The notes under the pieces are model-generated. The model was not told the DNA's origin and did no database searches. It saw only the letters and a program-made list of their open reading frames with translations. 64,000 nucleotides of DNA from Sphingobacterium sp. SYP-B4668. Lineage in GTDB: Bacteria > Bacteroidota > Bacteroidia > Sphingobacteriales > Sphingobacteriaceae. A program made the translations under genes and the position numbers. Position 1 is the stretch's first letter; the number at the start of each line of letters is the position of its first letter. Where the stretch lies: assembly GCF_027627455.1 (NCBI RefSeq), contig NZ_CP115483.1, positions 3,286,001 to 3,350,000 of the forward strand, written 5' to 3'. Shown here in pieces: positions 45,734-54,992 of the stretch.

Positions 45734-46552
45734 TTAATTGACTGTAAATGTTGCCACCACCGGGAAATGATCGGACTCTTTGTTGGCCCAGTTATATACA
45801 CTATATAGTTTGGTCGAGAATGCAGTCAGTGGAGCGTACATAATATAGTCAATTGTGCGGTTTGGATTATCCGTTGGAAAGGTAAACTGACTACAATTAC
45901 TATTGAGGCACCCCAAAGCAAAATGAGTACGTAATATGTTAATTGGATTAGATGTCGGTAATGCATTAAAATCTGACCCCACAATAACTGGTCTATCAAA
46001 GGATTTAGCCAGTGCCACAAAATCACTAGCCTGTTTTACACGATTTCTTTCGTCACCAAGGTGGTCAAAATGGGTGCTTATGAAGTAAAAATTCTTGTCA
46101 GACTTTTCGACTAGCACTCGTGCAACTGATCGCCTTTCACCTCCTAAAGCTGGGTCCACTTCCAAATTAAATGCTTTTTTCTCTTTTACGGGCAGTTTGG
46201 ACAACACAGCATCTCCATACTCTCCCCCGTAAACATCAATCGCTTTCGCAAAGAAGTAATCCATCCCTGTCAAAGCAGCTAATTCTTTAGCAACATCACC
46301 ATTTTTTGCGTTTCGGGTAGTAAACTTATCCACTTCTTGCAAGGCAACTAAATCAGGATCAGCCCTTTTAATAACTTCTGCAATCTGCGTTAAATCTGGA
46401 ATTCCTCCGCTTCTCGCCCCATAAATATTGTATGTCATGACCTTCACTGTGATATCTTCTTCTTTAGGAGGTTCAACTTGAGGCTCGTGAGTTGAGCTCT
46501 TGCCACAAGAATAAAGAATGAGTATAAGTATAAGTGCTTTTGTAATTTTCAT
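45734..46552 (-). CDS. Endonuclease/exonuclease/phosphatase-family lipoprotein
   Basis: This 272-residue protein has a lipobox ending LYSC (Cys16) and an acidic linker. The EEP fold motifs are present: VMTYNIYGARSG, LVALQEVDKF (metal Glu), ISTHFDHLGDERN, VIVGSDFNALPTS (catalytic Asp/Asn), TIDYIMY and SDHFPVVATF. The enzyme should be active with Mg2+. Surface EEP proteins in PULs are probably phosphodiesterases or phosphatases acting on phosphorylated glycans or lipid head groups, not nucleases. It is the last PUL4 gene, separated from the DUF1735 lipoprotein by a strong hairpin (46572-46599). Confidence 0.9.
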   Translation of the reverse strand: MKITKALILILILYSCGKSSTHEPQVEPPKEEDITVKVMTYNIYGARSGGIPDLTQIAEVIKRADPDLVALQEVDKFTTRNAKNGDVAKELAALTGMDYFFAKAIDVYGGEYGDAVLSKLPVKEKKAFNLEVDPALGGERRSVARVLVEKSDKNFYFISTHFDHLGDERNRVKQASDFVALAKSFDRPVIVGSDFNALPTSNPINILRTHFALGCLNSNCSQFTFPTDNPNRTIDYIMYAPLTAFSTKLYSVYNWANKESDHFPVVATFTVN

Positions 46553-46571
46553 ATGATATTAATTTTTAACA

Positions 46572-46599
46572 GAGGCTGTAGTTTGCCAACTACAGCCTC
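46572..46599 (-). terminator. Perfect 12-bp hairpin between PUL4 lipoprotein and EEP gene
   Basis: GAGGCTGTAGTT and AACTACAGCCTC pair perfectly around a 4-base loop (TGCC), 13 bp past the stop at 46613. Read leftward it is followed by TGTTAAAAATT, a weak T-tract. It probably attenuates read-through into the EEP gene. Confidence 0.6.
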
Positions 46600-46612
46600 A
46601 AAGTTATTGATT

Positions 46613-47587
46613 TTAGAAAGCAACCAATTCTGCAATAGCTGTAGTGTCTCCATTGCCTGCACTGCTCAACACCGTCACTTTAAAGTAACGGCACACAAGG
46701 CTCTTCTCAAAATACATCGTAGCAGAAGTATCCTCAGAAGATGCAGCAATTGAATAGAGTCCTGCATCACGCCATGATGTCCCATCATCGCTGACTTCTA
46801 CACGAACATTCTTAGGAAATAGATAAGCGTTACTAGCACCTCGTCGACCAAACAATGTAATCCCATGAAGCAGGTGTTCCATATGCATATCGATGGTTAC
46901 ATAATGCGGATGAGGGGGACGCCAATTGTTTACTCTTCTATATGTCGAAAGCCAACAAGTCGATACATCGCCATCGATACAATAGGGAGCCCTACCTCCA
47001 ATTGCGTCATAATCATCATCGGAAAAATCATGGACAGTCCAACCTGTCAAAGGAATCGGTACAAATGGGTTCGTTTCATAAAAACCATTCACTATAAAAT
47101 AAGTTGTTTCCAATCCGTCTGCAACAGGAATGTTTGGTTGCACACTATTAATATGAATAGGGATAAGGTAGCTCTTCGTACCTGCTAGTTTCAAGGCATT
47201 TATCTCTAAAGCTGTTGAATTACTACCAGCATGCCCAGCCGCAATTGTCACGCTAGGTGAAGTCATCCTATAACTGTCCTGAGGAGGCAACTCATAGTTA
47301 GTATTATTCTGTTCATTGTAAGCCGTAATCATAGCTTGATCGATCTGAAAACCTACCTCTATATTTTGAGTAGCCAAGTCAAGTCCGCCATATCCCGCCC
47401 CAAAAGGCATACTCACCCATTCATCTTTAATGGGCAGAGATTTATTAACGACCCCGTTACTCGCCAATTGCATAAATACTTTTGAATACGATTGGGAATT
47501 TTCAATCGGATATTCCGGCTTTTTACAACTTCCTAAAAAAATAAGGATTGCCAAACAAAGAAGGCCCAGCGCCTTTGCGGCATCCAT
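46613..47587 (-). CDS. DUF1735 plus discoidin (F5/8 type C) lipoprotein, PUL4
   Basis: From the ATG at 47587 the protein has 324 residues and opens with a lipoprotein signal ending FLGSC (Cys20). The frame is open to 47656, overlapping the SusD stop, with further ATGs at 47650 and 47614. I prefer 47587 because it gives a normal-length signal peptide. Residues about 30-165 fit DUF1735 (VGFQIDQAMITAYNEQNNTNYELPP, VTIAAGHAGSNSTALEI). The C-terminal half fits a discoidin domain (YCIDGDVSTCWLS, PHYVTIDMHMEHLLHGITLFGR, CRYFKVTVLSS). It is probably a surface glycan-binding protein working with the SusC/SusD pair just upstream. Confidence 0.86.
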   Translation of the reverse strand: MDAAKALGLLCLAILIFLGSCKKPEYPIENSQSYSKVFMQLASNGVVNKSLPIKDEWVSMPFGAGYGGLDLATQNIEVGFQIDQAMITAYNEQNNTNYELPPQDSYRMTSPSVTIAAGHAGSNSTALEINALKLAGTKSYLIPIHINSVQPNIPVADGLETTYFIVNGFYETNPFVPIPLTGWTVHDFSDDDYDAIGGRAPYCIDGDVSTCWLSTYRRVNNWRPPHPHYVTIDMHMEHLLHGITLFGRRGASNAYLFPKNVRVEVSDDGTSWRDAGLYSIAASSEDTSATMYFEKSLVCRYFKVTVLSSAGNGDTTAIAELVAF

Positions 47588-47649
47588 GATATGTTGATTG
47601 ATATTAAACTGCATAAATGTAATTATTAGTATTTTACGATATCCTTTCA

Positions 47650-49515
47650 TTACCACCCTGGGTTTTGCACAAGATTTATATTTCTCTGTATCTCCGTTTG
47701 TGGAATGGGAAAGAAATAGAAGCTTTTACGGAATACCCTGTTTTCGAAACGGGTCCGCTTAAAGAACGCTAAATCCGTATTAGAGGTTCCGCCCTCTGCA
47801 TTCATCCCATAAAATGGCCCAGAATCTGTCTGTTCGGCAATTTTCCAACGACGGGTATCAAAATACCTCAAATGCTCCATCGTCAGCTCAATTCTACGCT
47901 CTGTACGAATGTGCGCGCGCATATCACTTTGATTTAAGCCTGCAGCTAATGCCGGAATTCCTCCACGTTCGCGAATCTGATTTAAGTATTTCAAAATATC
48001 TGGATGATCAGGGGTAGCCTCATTCAACGCCTCCACATAGTTCAACAAAATTTCAGCATATCGCATCATAACATATGGTCTTGCGACATTATTCTGTGTT
48101 GGATGATAAGTCGGAGAGATATTTTTACGAAACAAATAACCAGTCTCTGTATAATCATGTGAGCCTCCTTTACCAGATTCACCTGTATAATAGAGACCTA
48201 CCTCTCTGACACCAAGGCTAGATGTTGTATTAATCCAATCACTGCCACTATAAGTTATCGTTGCATAAAACCTTGGTTCACGGTTAACGTACATATTGAA
48301 GGTATTCTTTTGACGTGTAGCACCAGGAGCCATGAAATTAACAAAGCCTATTTCAGAATAACCGCTTGCAGAATTGATAACTGGATTTCCATCTGCAGTA
48401 TAACTTGTAATTGGAGCCTCACCGTTGGCCATCCTGTAGGTGTCTATCAATTGTTGTGTGGGTCCCATTGAAGCATATCCCCCTGCCAAACGAGGAGTAC
48501 TTGAACGCTGATAGCTTCCTAAAGAATTACTGTTGCGGGCCAATATCCACTCGATATTCCAAGAATCTAAAAAGACATCCCGGTAAGACAGGAAAGCATC
48601 AATACTACCATTGGTCTTTAATTTCTTGTAAAGACCAAGTTTACCAGACGACTCCGCATAATCGATAACAGTCTTAGCCGCTTCGGCAGCCTTAGTCCAT
48701 TTAGAGACTTCAGCTGTCGCATTAAAAAGAGCTGTGCCATCTACATTCGTGAACCCTCTATAATCCGGATTTCCGTTTACCAATGGACTTGCAGCATACA
48801 GGAGTACTTTGCTCTTAATAGCTCTACATAATACTTTGCTAGCTCTTCCCATATCATTTTCCAATACATTATCTCCGTAATAATGTTCGACATCCAAGTC
48901 AGCCTCTGCTTGATTCAGCTCAGATACAATATAATCTACACACTCATCATAAGAACTTCTAGCTTTTTGCATCGTAGGATCTGTCAGCGGAAGATCTGGA
49001 TTGATTTCTTCGTCACCAATAATTATGAAAGGACCATATTGTTTTAAAATCTCAGCATAGAAAAATGCCCGTAAAAATCGTGCTTCAGCCTTACGTCTTT
49101 TAATAAGGGCAAGTCCTTCCCTCTCCTTCATAATCTCCACATTACCATCAATATTATTCATAAATGTGGTCGCTGTACGGATTCCTTTATAATAATGGTC
49201 CCAAAAATTCCAATAATTGGATGATGCATTCCAGTTACCAAGATTTACCCGAAAAGGATTATTTCGCTGCGATACGTCATTGTCATCAGAAAGTACATCC
49301 CAAGGAGTGTCGTTGGTACGATGAGATTCGTCGCGTATGTGGTTGTAGGTATTCGCTAACCAAGATTCGGACAGGTCTCTGCGATTAAAGACTTCTTCCA
49401 AAGTCAATCGATCATCGGGTACCTGATCTAAAAAATCCTTGTAACAAGAGATATTTAAGGTGAGAATCGTTGCTATAAACAATGATTTTGTTAAAAAACT
49501 ATATTTGAATTTCAT
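47650..49515 (-). CDS. SusD/RagB nutrient-binding lipoprotein, PUL4
   Basis: The protein has 621 residues from the ATG at 49515, preferred over 49539 because the upstream residues overlap the SusC stop and are not signal-like. The lipobox ends LNISC, followed by YKDFLDQVPDD. SusD signatures include AEARFLRAFFYAEILKQYGPFII, AIKSKVLLYAASPLVNG, QIRERGGIPAL, HIRTERRIELTMEHLRYFDTRRWK and the terminal VQNPGW. The C-terminal 70 residues are strikingly similar to the PUL1 SusD. It lies 10 bp after its SusC. Confidence 0.93.
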   Translation of the reverse strand: MKFKYSFLTKSLFIATILTLNISCYKDFLDQVPDDRLTLEEVFNRRDLSESWLANTYNHIRDESHRTNDTPWDVLSDDNDVSQRNNPFRVNLGNWNASSNYWNFWDHYYKGIRTATTFMNNIDGNVEIMKEREGLALIKRRKAEARFLRAFFYAEILKQYGPFIIIGDEEINPDLPLTDPTMQKARSSYDECVDYIVSELNQAEADLDVEHYYGDNVLENDMGRASKVLCRAIKSKVLLYAASPLVNGNPDYRGFTNVDGTALFNATAEVSKWTKAAEAAKTVIDYAESSGKLGLYKKLKTNGSIDAFLSYRDVFLDSWNIEWILARNSNSLGSYQRSSTPRLAGGYASMGPTQQLIDTYRMANGEAPITSYTADGNPVINSASGYSEIGFVNFMAPGATRQKNTFNMYVNREPRFYATITYSGSDWINTTSSLGVREVGLYYTGESGKGGSHDYTETGYLFRKNISPTYHPTQNNVARPYVMMRYAEILLNYVEALNEATPDHPDILKYLNQIRERGGIPALAAGLNQSDMRAHIRTERRIELTMEHLRYFDTRRWKIAEQTDSGPFYGMNAEGGTSNTDLAFFKRTRFENRVFRKSFYFFPIPQTEIQRNINLVQNPGW

Positions 49516-49525
49516 AATTAGCATA

Positions 49526-52500
49526 TTAAAAATTAACATTCAATCCCAGAGAGTATGTCTTGACATTAGGATAACGTGTACCACGCCCGTCTCCTAATTC
49601 CACATCCCAAAATTTAAAAGGACTCCAGGTAAATAAATTATACCCTGCAAAAAAGATATTAGCATTCGATATTTTCACAGGTTGAAGTAGATTAGAAGGT
49701 AGTTGGTAGGTCAGCTGGAGATCTTTCAAACGAATATATCGTCCGTTCTTGACCCACCAAGTACTGGTAGCATAGTTGCTATTGGGGCTTCCATCAGATA
49801 ATCTAGGATAAAAAGCATCCTGACGAGGATTGTCAATAGTCCAACGATCTTCAATATTACTCAACAGATTACCTCTACTCATCGAGACCGAAAATGGCAT
49901 CATACCTTCGCCGTTCATTAAGACATCCACATTGCCTACCCCCTGGAATAAAGTCGACAGCGAAAAGCTCTTGTAGCTGAAAGAGAAACCTAAGCCATAT
50001 ACCAATTCTGGAATAGTACCATATCCCATAGGCATGCGATCAAAATCATCTATCTTGCCATCACCGTTCACATCTTGAAATTTAATATCTCCTGGTTTAA
50101 CAATACCAGGATGCAGTGGTCCATTGTTAATCTCATCTTCAGATTCAAAAAGTCCAAGTGCCACAAGCCCCCAGCGTTGACTTAGTTTTTTTCCTTTTGC
50201 ATCTAACCATGGATATAAGGGGGCTGGTTGGTCATTCTCGACTACCTTATTTCTATTGTAGGTGACGTTTCCAAGAATTTGAAAAGAAAAGTCGGTAAAC
50301 TTTTTATTCCAGGTCAAAGAAGCATCAAATCCTTTGTTATCAATAATCCCTAGGTTTCCGAATGGTGCACTCTGTAATCCTACATAACTAGGCACATTTC
50401 CTCTTCTTAGAAAGATTCCTTCCCTTCGTTCCTTAAAAAAATCCAACTGAAAGTTCAATTCATTATTTACAGTCTGTAAATCCAAGCCAAGATTGCTCTT
50501 CAGCGAAGTTTCCCAAGTCACATTCACACCATACTCTCCGATGTTGTATCCATCAAAAGTATTTCCTCTATCTTTTCCAAAGCTGTATCCAGTCCCTGGC
50601 TTAATCGTGGAAATATAGGCAAACCTGAGTTCGGAATCTCCACTTAGAATTTTACTGCTCCCGACTTTACCATGTGAAAAACGAATCTTAGCTAGTTGAA
50701 ACTTATCTTTGAGACCTTCAAAAAACTTCTCTTCGCTTAGCACCCATGCTACCCCCATAGAAGGAAAGAAGCCGAATCGATTTTGAGGAGCAAAGTTTTC
50801 TGATCCATTATATCCAAAATTTACCTCGGCAAAATATCTGTCGTCATAACTATACGTTCCCCGACCTGAAACTCCTAAAAAGCGATAAGGAAGAGAGGTA
50901 ATCAAATCACCTGCTTGTGAATTCAACATATCGCTTTTGTTAAAGAGCACCATACCTGTTGTCGTATGTTTTCCAAAATCACGTTTATAATTAAGGGCCC
51001 CTTCAAGATATATAGTACGCTCCCCCTGACTACTTCTTGCAAACTTAAGGAAGCGTTCTCCAACATAAGTTTGTTCGTATTGCATCTCTCCATTTTCGTC
51101 TCGACCAATGGCTAAAAAGGAGTCTGGTCTCTTCGTACGGCGCATGCTAGTATAATTATAAACGTCAAAAGAAAACATAGCGGTGGCCGAAAGCCCCTTT
51201 GTGATAAATGGCAAATCCTGTGTGGCGCGAAGATTGGAGAACAACTGGTTTCTCCATTGGTTGGCATATCCCGTTTGCGTCAAGTGGGCGTATGGATTAA
51301 CTAATCCTCCTGATCGTTGATCAGGAATAGTTCCATTTTCAAAAACAATAGGATGAATCACTGGAGTGACTATCCAAGCATTCGCAAAAATATCACCCTG
51401 ACCTGTAGCCGGGTAATTTGCATTAGCCAAATGTCCTTGAACACCCAACTCTATTTTTGTAAGTGTAGAAGGCTGTAAGGTTAGATTGGAAGTCAAGTTA
51501 TATCGCTTGTAACCGACCTGCTGATTATAATTGACCAAGTCATCTTGCTTATACAATCCCACCTCATCAAAATAACTCAGACCTACGTAATAAGTGGCAC
51601 GGTCGGAGCCTCCATTTATATTGAGGTTACCCCTTCTCTGATGACCAAATTTATTGAACAGAGCTCCCATCCAGTCAACATTCGGATATAGATAAGGATC
51701 CTCTCCACTAGCTGTTTTCTGAATTCGCTCGTCACTATAAATAGGTGCTGCTCCCCTGTTCGTCAACGCTTCATTAGACATATGCATATAGGTCACTCCG
51801 TCAGCAAATTCAGGAAGTTTGGTAAACTGAGTAAGCCCCTCATAATACCTAAAATTGAATTTTGGACGACCGGAACTCCCTCGCTTTGTCTTAATAATTA
51901 CAACACCATTTGCCCCACGAACGCCATATACTGCAGTAGACGCAGCATCTTTGAGCACTGTAAAGCTTTCAATATCCTCTGGGTCTACATTTTGCATATT
52001 CCGGGGTGTCCCATCTACCAATACCAAGGGAGCACTTAATCCCTGACTGAAAGTCGAAATCCCCCTTATCCAAATCCCCGCATCATCAAACCCTGGCTCT
52101 CCCGTCCGTTGCACCGCTACAACACCAGCAATACGACCTGCTAATGCATTGGTCAAATTGGCAACGGGCACTTGCAGACTTTTGGCTTCCACAGTAGATT
52201 GGGCCCCCACCAGACTTATTTTCTTCTGGGTACCAAAGCCTACTACTACAACTTCATCCAGTCCCGCGGCCGTTTCTTCTAGTATCACTTCAAGAGATCG
52301 TTGATTTGTCAACTGGATTTCCGTTGGTCTGTACCCTACACTTTGGAAGACTAATGTTGAAGAAACCGGCACTGCTAAGATAAACTTACCATTGATATCG
52401 GTTGTCGTTCCTACACTAGGTTTGTCCTTCAAGATTACGGTAACTCCAGCCAAAGATTCACCTGAAGAGTTGACAACAATTCCTGTCACTTCTTGTTGTT

Positions 52501-52891
52501 GGACTACTGCCTCATTCCTTAAAGGTTGCTTCTTTAGAATCCTGACAAAATCATGCCTTACTTCAAAGGTCATGTTATGCGCATTTAACAGGTCTTGAAG
52601 AATAGATTCTGCCGACTTTCGCCCTTTATATTTTACACGTACATCCAAGTATTTTTCATCATTATTATATGCTAATGGAATATAGAATTTGGTCTGTAAC
52701 TGTTCGAAAGCCGATCGCAGGCTAACATTATCAAAATTGACATTTATGGTCTTTTTTAGCTCTTTTTGACCGTAGCTTTCATTGCTAGCCATGACGATAC
52801 AGGTCGTAAGAAGAAGACACCCAAGCATACATGAGATACGCATAATCCGTGGGAGGTTAGGAAAATAATAAATACGTCTTTTTTTTTGCAT
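49526..52891 (-). CDS. STN-containing SusC/RagA-type transporter, PUL4
   Basis: This 1121-residue protein has a signal peptide ending near ESYGQ (about 42). An STN domain spans about 47-118 (INVNFDNVSLRSAFEQLQ, ILQDLLNAHNMTFEV). A carboxypeptidase-regulatory-like domain (VTGIVVNSSGESLAGVTVIL), VVVGFGTQKKIS and the plug (IWIRGISTFSQG, PLVLVDGTPRNM, SFTVLKDAASTAVYGVRGANG) follow. The barrel resembles those of PUL1 and PUL2 and ends SLGLNVNF. STN plus the FecR gene upstream indicate transporter-linked signalling. A terminator (52982-53009) separates it from fecR, so it should have its own sigma-dependent promoter within 52892-52981. Confidence 0.95.
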   Translation of the reverse strand: MQKKRRIYYFPNLPRIMRISCMLGCLLLTTCIVMASNESYGQKELKKTINVNFDNVSLRSAFEQLQTKFYIPLAYNNDEKYLDVRVKYKGRKSAESILQDLLNAHNMTFEVRHDFVRILKKQPLRNEAVVQQQEVTGIVVNSSGESLAGVTVILKDKPSVGTTTDINGKFILAVPVSSTLVFQSVGYRPTEIQLTNQRSLEVILEETAAGLDEVVVVGFGTQKKISLVGAQSTVEAKSLQVPVANLTNALAGRIAGVVAVQRTGEPGFDDAGIWIRGISTFSQGLSAPLVLVDGTPRNMQNVDPEDIESFTVLKDAASTAVYGVRGANGVVIIKTKRGSSGRPKFNFRYYEGLTQFTKLPEFADGVTYMHMSNEALTNRGAAPIYSDERIQKTASGEDPYLYPNVDWMGALFNKFGHQRRGNLNINGGSDRATYYVGLSYFDEVGLYKQDDLVNYNQQVGYKRYNLTSNLTLQPSTLTKIELGVQGHLANANYPATGQGDIFANAWIVTPVIHPIVFENGTIPDQRSGGLVNPYAHLTQTGYANQWRNQLFSNLRATQDLPFITKGLSATAMFSFDVYNYTSMRRTKRPDSFLAIGRDENGEMQYEQTYVGERFLKFARSSQGERTIYLEGALNYKRDFGKHTTTGMVLFNKSDMLNSQAGDLITSLPYRFLGVSGRGTYSYDDRYFAEVNFGYNGSENFAPQNRFGFFPSMGVAWVLSEEKFFEGLKDKFQLAKIRFSHGKVGSSKILSGDSELRFAYISTIKPGTGYSFGKDRGNTFDGYNIGEYGVNVTWETSLKSNLGLDLQTVNNELNFQLDFFKERREGIFLRRGNVPSYVGLQSAPFGNLGIIDNKGFDASLTWNKKFTDFSFQILGNVTYNRNKVVENDQPAPLYPWLDAKGKKLSQRWGLVALGLFESEDEINNGPLHPGIVKPGDIKFQDVNGDGKIDDFDRMPMGYGTIPELVYGLGFSFSYKSFSLSTLFQGVGNVDVLMNGEGMMPFSVSMSRGNLLSNIEDRWTIDNPRQDAFYPRLSDGSPNSNYATSTWWVKNGRYIRLKDLQLTYQLPSNLLQPVKISNANIFFAGYNLFTWSPFKFWDVELGDGRGTRYPNVKTYSLGLNVNF

Positions 52892-52981
52892 CTTTGCAAT
52901 AATTAATAAAGGTTAAAACTTTGTTATTGAGCATGCTGTATATCAATAAGTTTCTCAGGCCAACTGATTTCAGCATCTTAG

Positions 52982-53009
52982 AAAAACCAGGAGTGCCTAG
53001 CACTTCTGG
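52982..53009 (-). terminator. Terminator after PUL4 fecR-like gene
   Basis: CCAGGAGTGC (52987-52996) and GCACTTCTGG (53000-53009) pair over 10 bp with one G-T wobble and a 3-base loop. Read leftward the stem is followed by TTTTTC. It lies 19 bp past the stop at 53028, upstream of SusC. Confidence 0.75.
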
Positions 53010-53027
53010 ACTTTTTAGGCATTTAAA

Positions 53028-54080
53028 CTACTTTTTCATAATCTGCCATATTTTATTCTTTTCATCTCTAATTAATTTAGCATCACATAGCTCAGCTAGC
53101 GTCGTGACAACCTGCTTCAAATTCTTATCTCTAAACGTGATTGTAATTTTTGAGTTGGAAATATTTGAGGAGAGCCATATGGAGTCCCCGTAAAATCGAT
53201 ACGCTTTTTTAGCCACTTGAGATAAGGATTCGTTCAGATGGACCAATTCATTGTCATGCCAGTTCTTACTATTAAAATCAAAGACGGATAATCTATTGTT
53301 TACCAATATCGCCTTTTGCCCTTTTGTTAGAATGACATTGTCGTTTGCATACGTGTCAATGAGTGTTTGAAATTGAGATAAATCACTGAAGTTATCAGAC
53401 GATGACTGTAGATTATTCTCGGATACTGCATAAACATTCACTTTTCCAGAATTAACCTCAATAGCATTCTCAATATCAGTATCTATATTAAAGGAAGTGC
53501 CCACAACCTTGGTCACAAAGTCTTGCGAAATAATATAAAATGGTTTTTCGGTGCTCTTGGCAATCTTAAAAAAAGCTTCTCCTTTAAGCTTCACCATTCG
53601 TATGTTTTCTAATTTCTCGCTAGAATAATGAATCGTAGAATTTCCATTTAACAGAATAGAACTTCCATCATCTAAAGTAATTTGTTTTCGTTCACCATAG
53701 GCTGTCTTAACGTGCTTCCAGGAGATACCCGCACTAGTTGTTTGGTAGAAATAGCTTAGGTAAATGAATCCGACAATCGCAACAATACTGGCTACCGTCA
53801 AATACCTATATAATAGATGACGTCGACTTCGTGATATAGCCATTGCTTTATCTTTTTCAATACTGGACAGGAGTCTCTTACCCACGTCTTCTTTCCGGGG
53901 ATAAGCCTCTAGTCGATCGGAGACTTTCAAAAATTCGTCGAATGATTCCTTAGTCGCAACAAACAGCTCTTTCGCATACTCCCTATTTTCAAGTAAGTAC
54001 CTTAATCGTTCTAACTCAGCAGAAGTGATATTCTTTGATTCTAATTTGCCAATCAACTTTGACAGTTCTTCCTGTATCAT
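53028..54080 (-). CDS. FecR-family anti-sigma factor, PUL4
   Basis: This 350-residue protein has a cytoplasmic domain of about 90 residues (ELSKLIGKLESKNITSAELERL) and one TM helix (about 92-110, TVASIVAIVGFIYLSYF). A periplasmic FecR domain follows with LDDGSSILLNGNSTIHY, VKLKGEAFFKIAK and VTKVVGTSFNIDTD. The C-terminal DUF4974-like part has DSIWLSSNISNSKITITFRDKNLKQVVTTLAE. It is somewhat diverged from the PUL3 FecR. No sigma gene is adjacent; the nearest unpaired one is at 45090, beyond the other end of PUL4. It heads the leftward locus and is insulated from SusC by a terminator. Confidence 0.92.
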   Translation of the reverse strand: MIQEELSKLIGKLESKNITSAELERLRYLLENREYAKELFVATKESFDEFLKVSDRLEAYPRKEDVGKRLLSSIEKDKAMAISRSRRHLLYRYLTVASIVAIVGFIYLSYFYQTTSAGISWKHVKTAYGERKQITLDDGSSILLNGNSTIHYSSEKLENIRMVKLKGEAFFKIAKSTEKPFYIISQDFVTKVVGTSFNIDTDIENAIEVNSGKVNVYAVSENNLQSSSDNFSDLSQFQTLIDTYANDNVILTKGQKAILVNNRLSVFDFNSKNWHDNELVHLNESLSQVAKKAYRFYGDSIWLSSNISNSKITITFRDKNLKQVVTTLAELCDAKLIRDEKNKIWQIMKK

Positions 54081-54520
54081 ATCTTACTAATACGCCAAAG
54101 ATCAATGATGGTAGGGGTGCGAAATAAAAAAAACACATATCACACTAAATCACAGCAAGTTATTTTTTATTTCCAAAATACGAGACATCATTGATGCTAA
54201 AAATTCATCATAAATAAAATGAATTAAATTATTTGATTTTCAATATATTATACTTACATTTGACATAGAATCAGGCTCTGTGTTCACTGATCTAACACAT
54301 TTAAGTTCATCTTTCTTGCGTTGGACTTCGCTTTTCCAGCTGCCATTTTTGTTATCCAATAAAGTGCGCAGTACCCTTTGAGCTTGAAAGCTTTCAAACG
54401 TCAAGAATACAAACTCCCTTTCCTTGCTAGCAAATTGATTAACTAATGTACCACAGTAGCCATATAATGGCAGCAACATTAGGATAGAAGTAAACAATTT
54501 TTTATAAAAACAATTATACA
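54081..54520. other. Gap upstream of cold-shock gene
   Basis: This 440-bp AT-rich region should hold the fecR promoter (leftward) and the cold-shock promoter with a long 5' leader (rightward), as is usual for csp genes. A 93-codon leftward frame with only a TTG start (54240-54521) overlaps the cold-shock start. It has a signal-like N-terminus but no recognisable domain; I do not accept it as a gene. Confidence 0.4.
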
Positions 54521-54715
54521 ATGCAAGAAGGAACAGTAAAATTCTTTAACGTTACCAAGGGTTTCGGTTTTATTACACCAGCAGATGGCGGACAAGATAT
54601 ATTTGTACATTCAACGGGCCTAACAGAAGACATCCGTGAAAATGACAATGTAATCTTCGAAGTAGAAAATGGTAAAAAAGGCATCAATGCCACCAATGTA
54701 CGCGTAGCTAGATAA
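54521..54715 (+). CDS. CspA-family cold-shock protein
   Basis: This 64-residue single cold-shock domain has TVKFFNVTKGFGFITP carrying RNP1 (KGFGFI) and GGQDIFVHST carrying RNP2 (DIFVH). It binds single-stranded RNA and DNA and acts as an RNA chaperone. It has the normal length for the family. It is followed by a strong hairpin terminator and then by a fatty-acid desaturase gene, a pairing that suggests shared cold adaptation. Confidence 0.95.
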   Translation: MQEGTVKFFNVTKGFGFITPADGGQDIFVHSTGLTEDIRENDNVIFEVENGKKGINATNVRVAR

Positions 54716-54750
54716 TTAAGCTTTAAGAATTTATATAAACTCTTAATACT

Positions 54751-54794
54751 AGAGATGTTTTAAATAACTTTGGGTATTTAAGACATCTCTTTAG
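54751..54794 (+). terminator. Terminator of cold-shock gene
   Basis: Arms at 54751-54766 and 54775-54790 form a 16-bp stem with one G-T wobble around an 8-base loop. The GC-containing base AGAGATGT is followed by a short T-tract (TTTAG). It lies 35 bp past the cold-shock stop. Confidence 0.75.
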
Positions 54795-54992
54795 TACCCA
54801 ATCTATTTCGATTCCTTACGAATAACATATCGGCCAAAGCACCGTGAATTGGGTTCATAGGCTAATCAAGTAAGTTTTCAATTTCCTATTTTTAAAGACA
54901 GATTGCAAAGGATTTTTCTTGTTGCTCTTTACTGATTTTAGTATCATTGCATTTGGATCGTGAATGACTCCAATCTAAACTAAAAAATTATT

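Noticed and set aside
54240..54521. 93-codon leftward frame with signal-like N-terminus overlapping the cold-shock start
   Set aside because: It has only a TTG start, overlaps the start codon region of the csp gene on the other strand, lies where the csp leader and promoter are expected, and shows no known domain.
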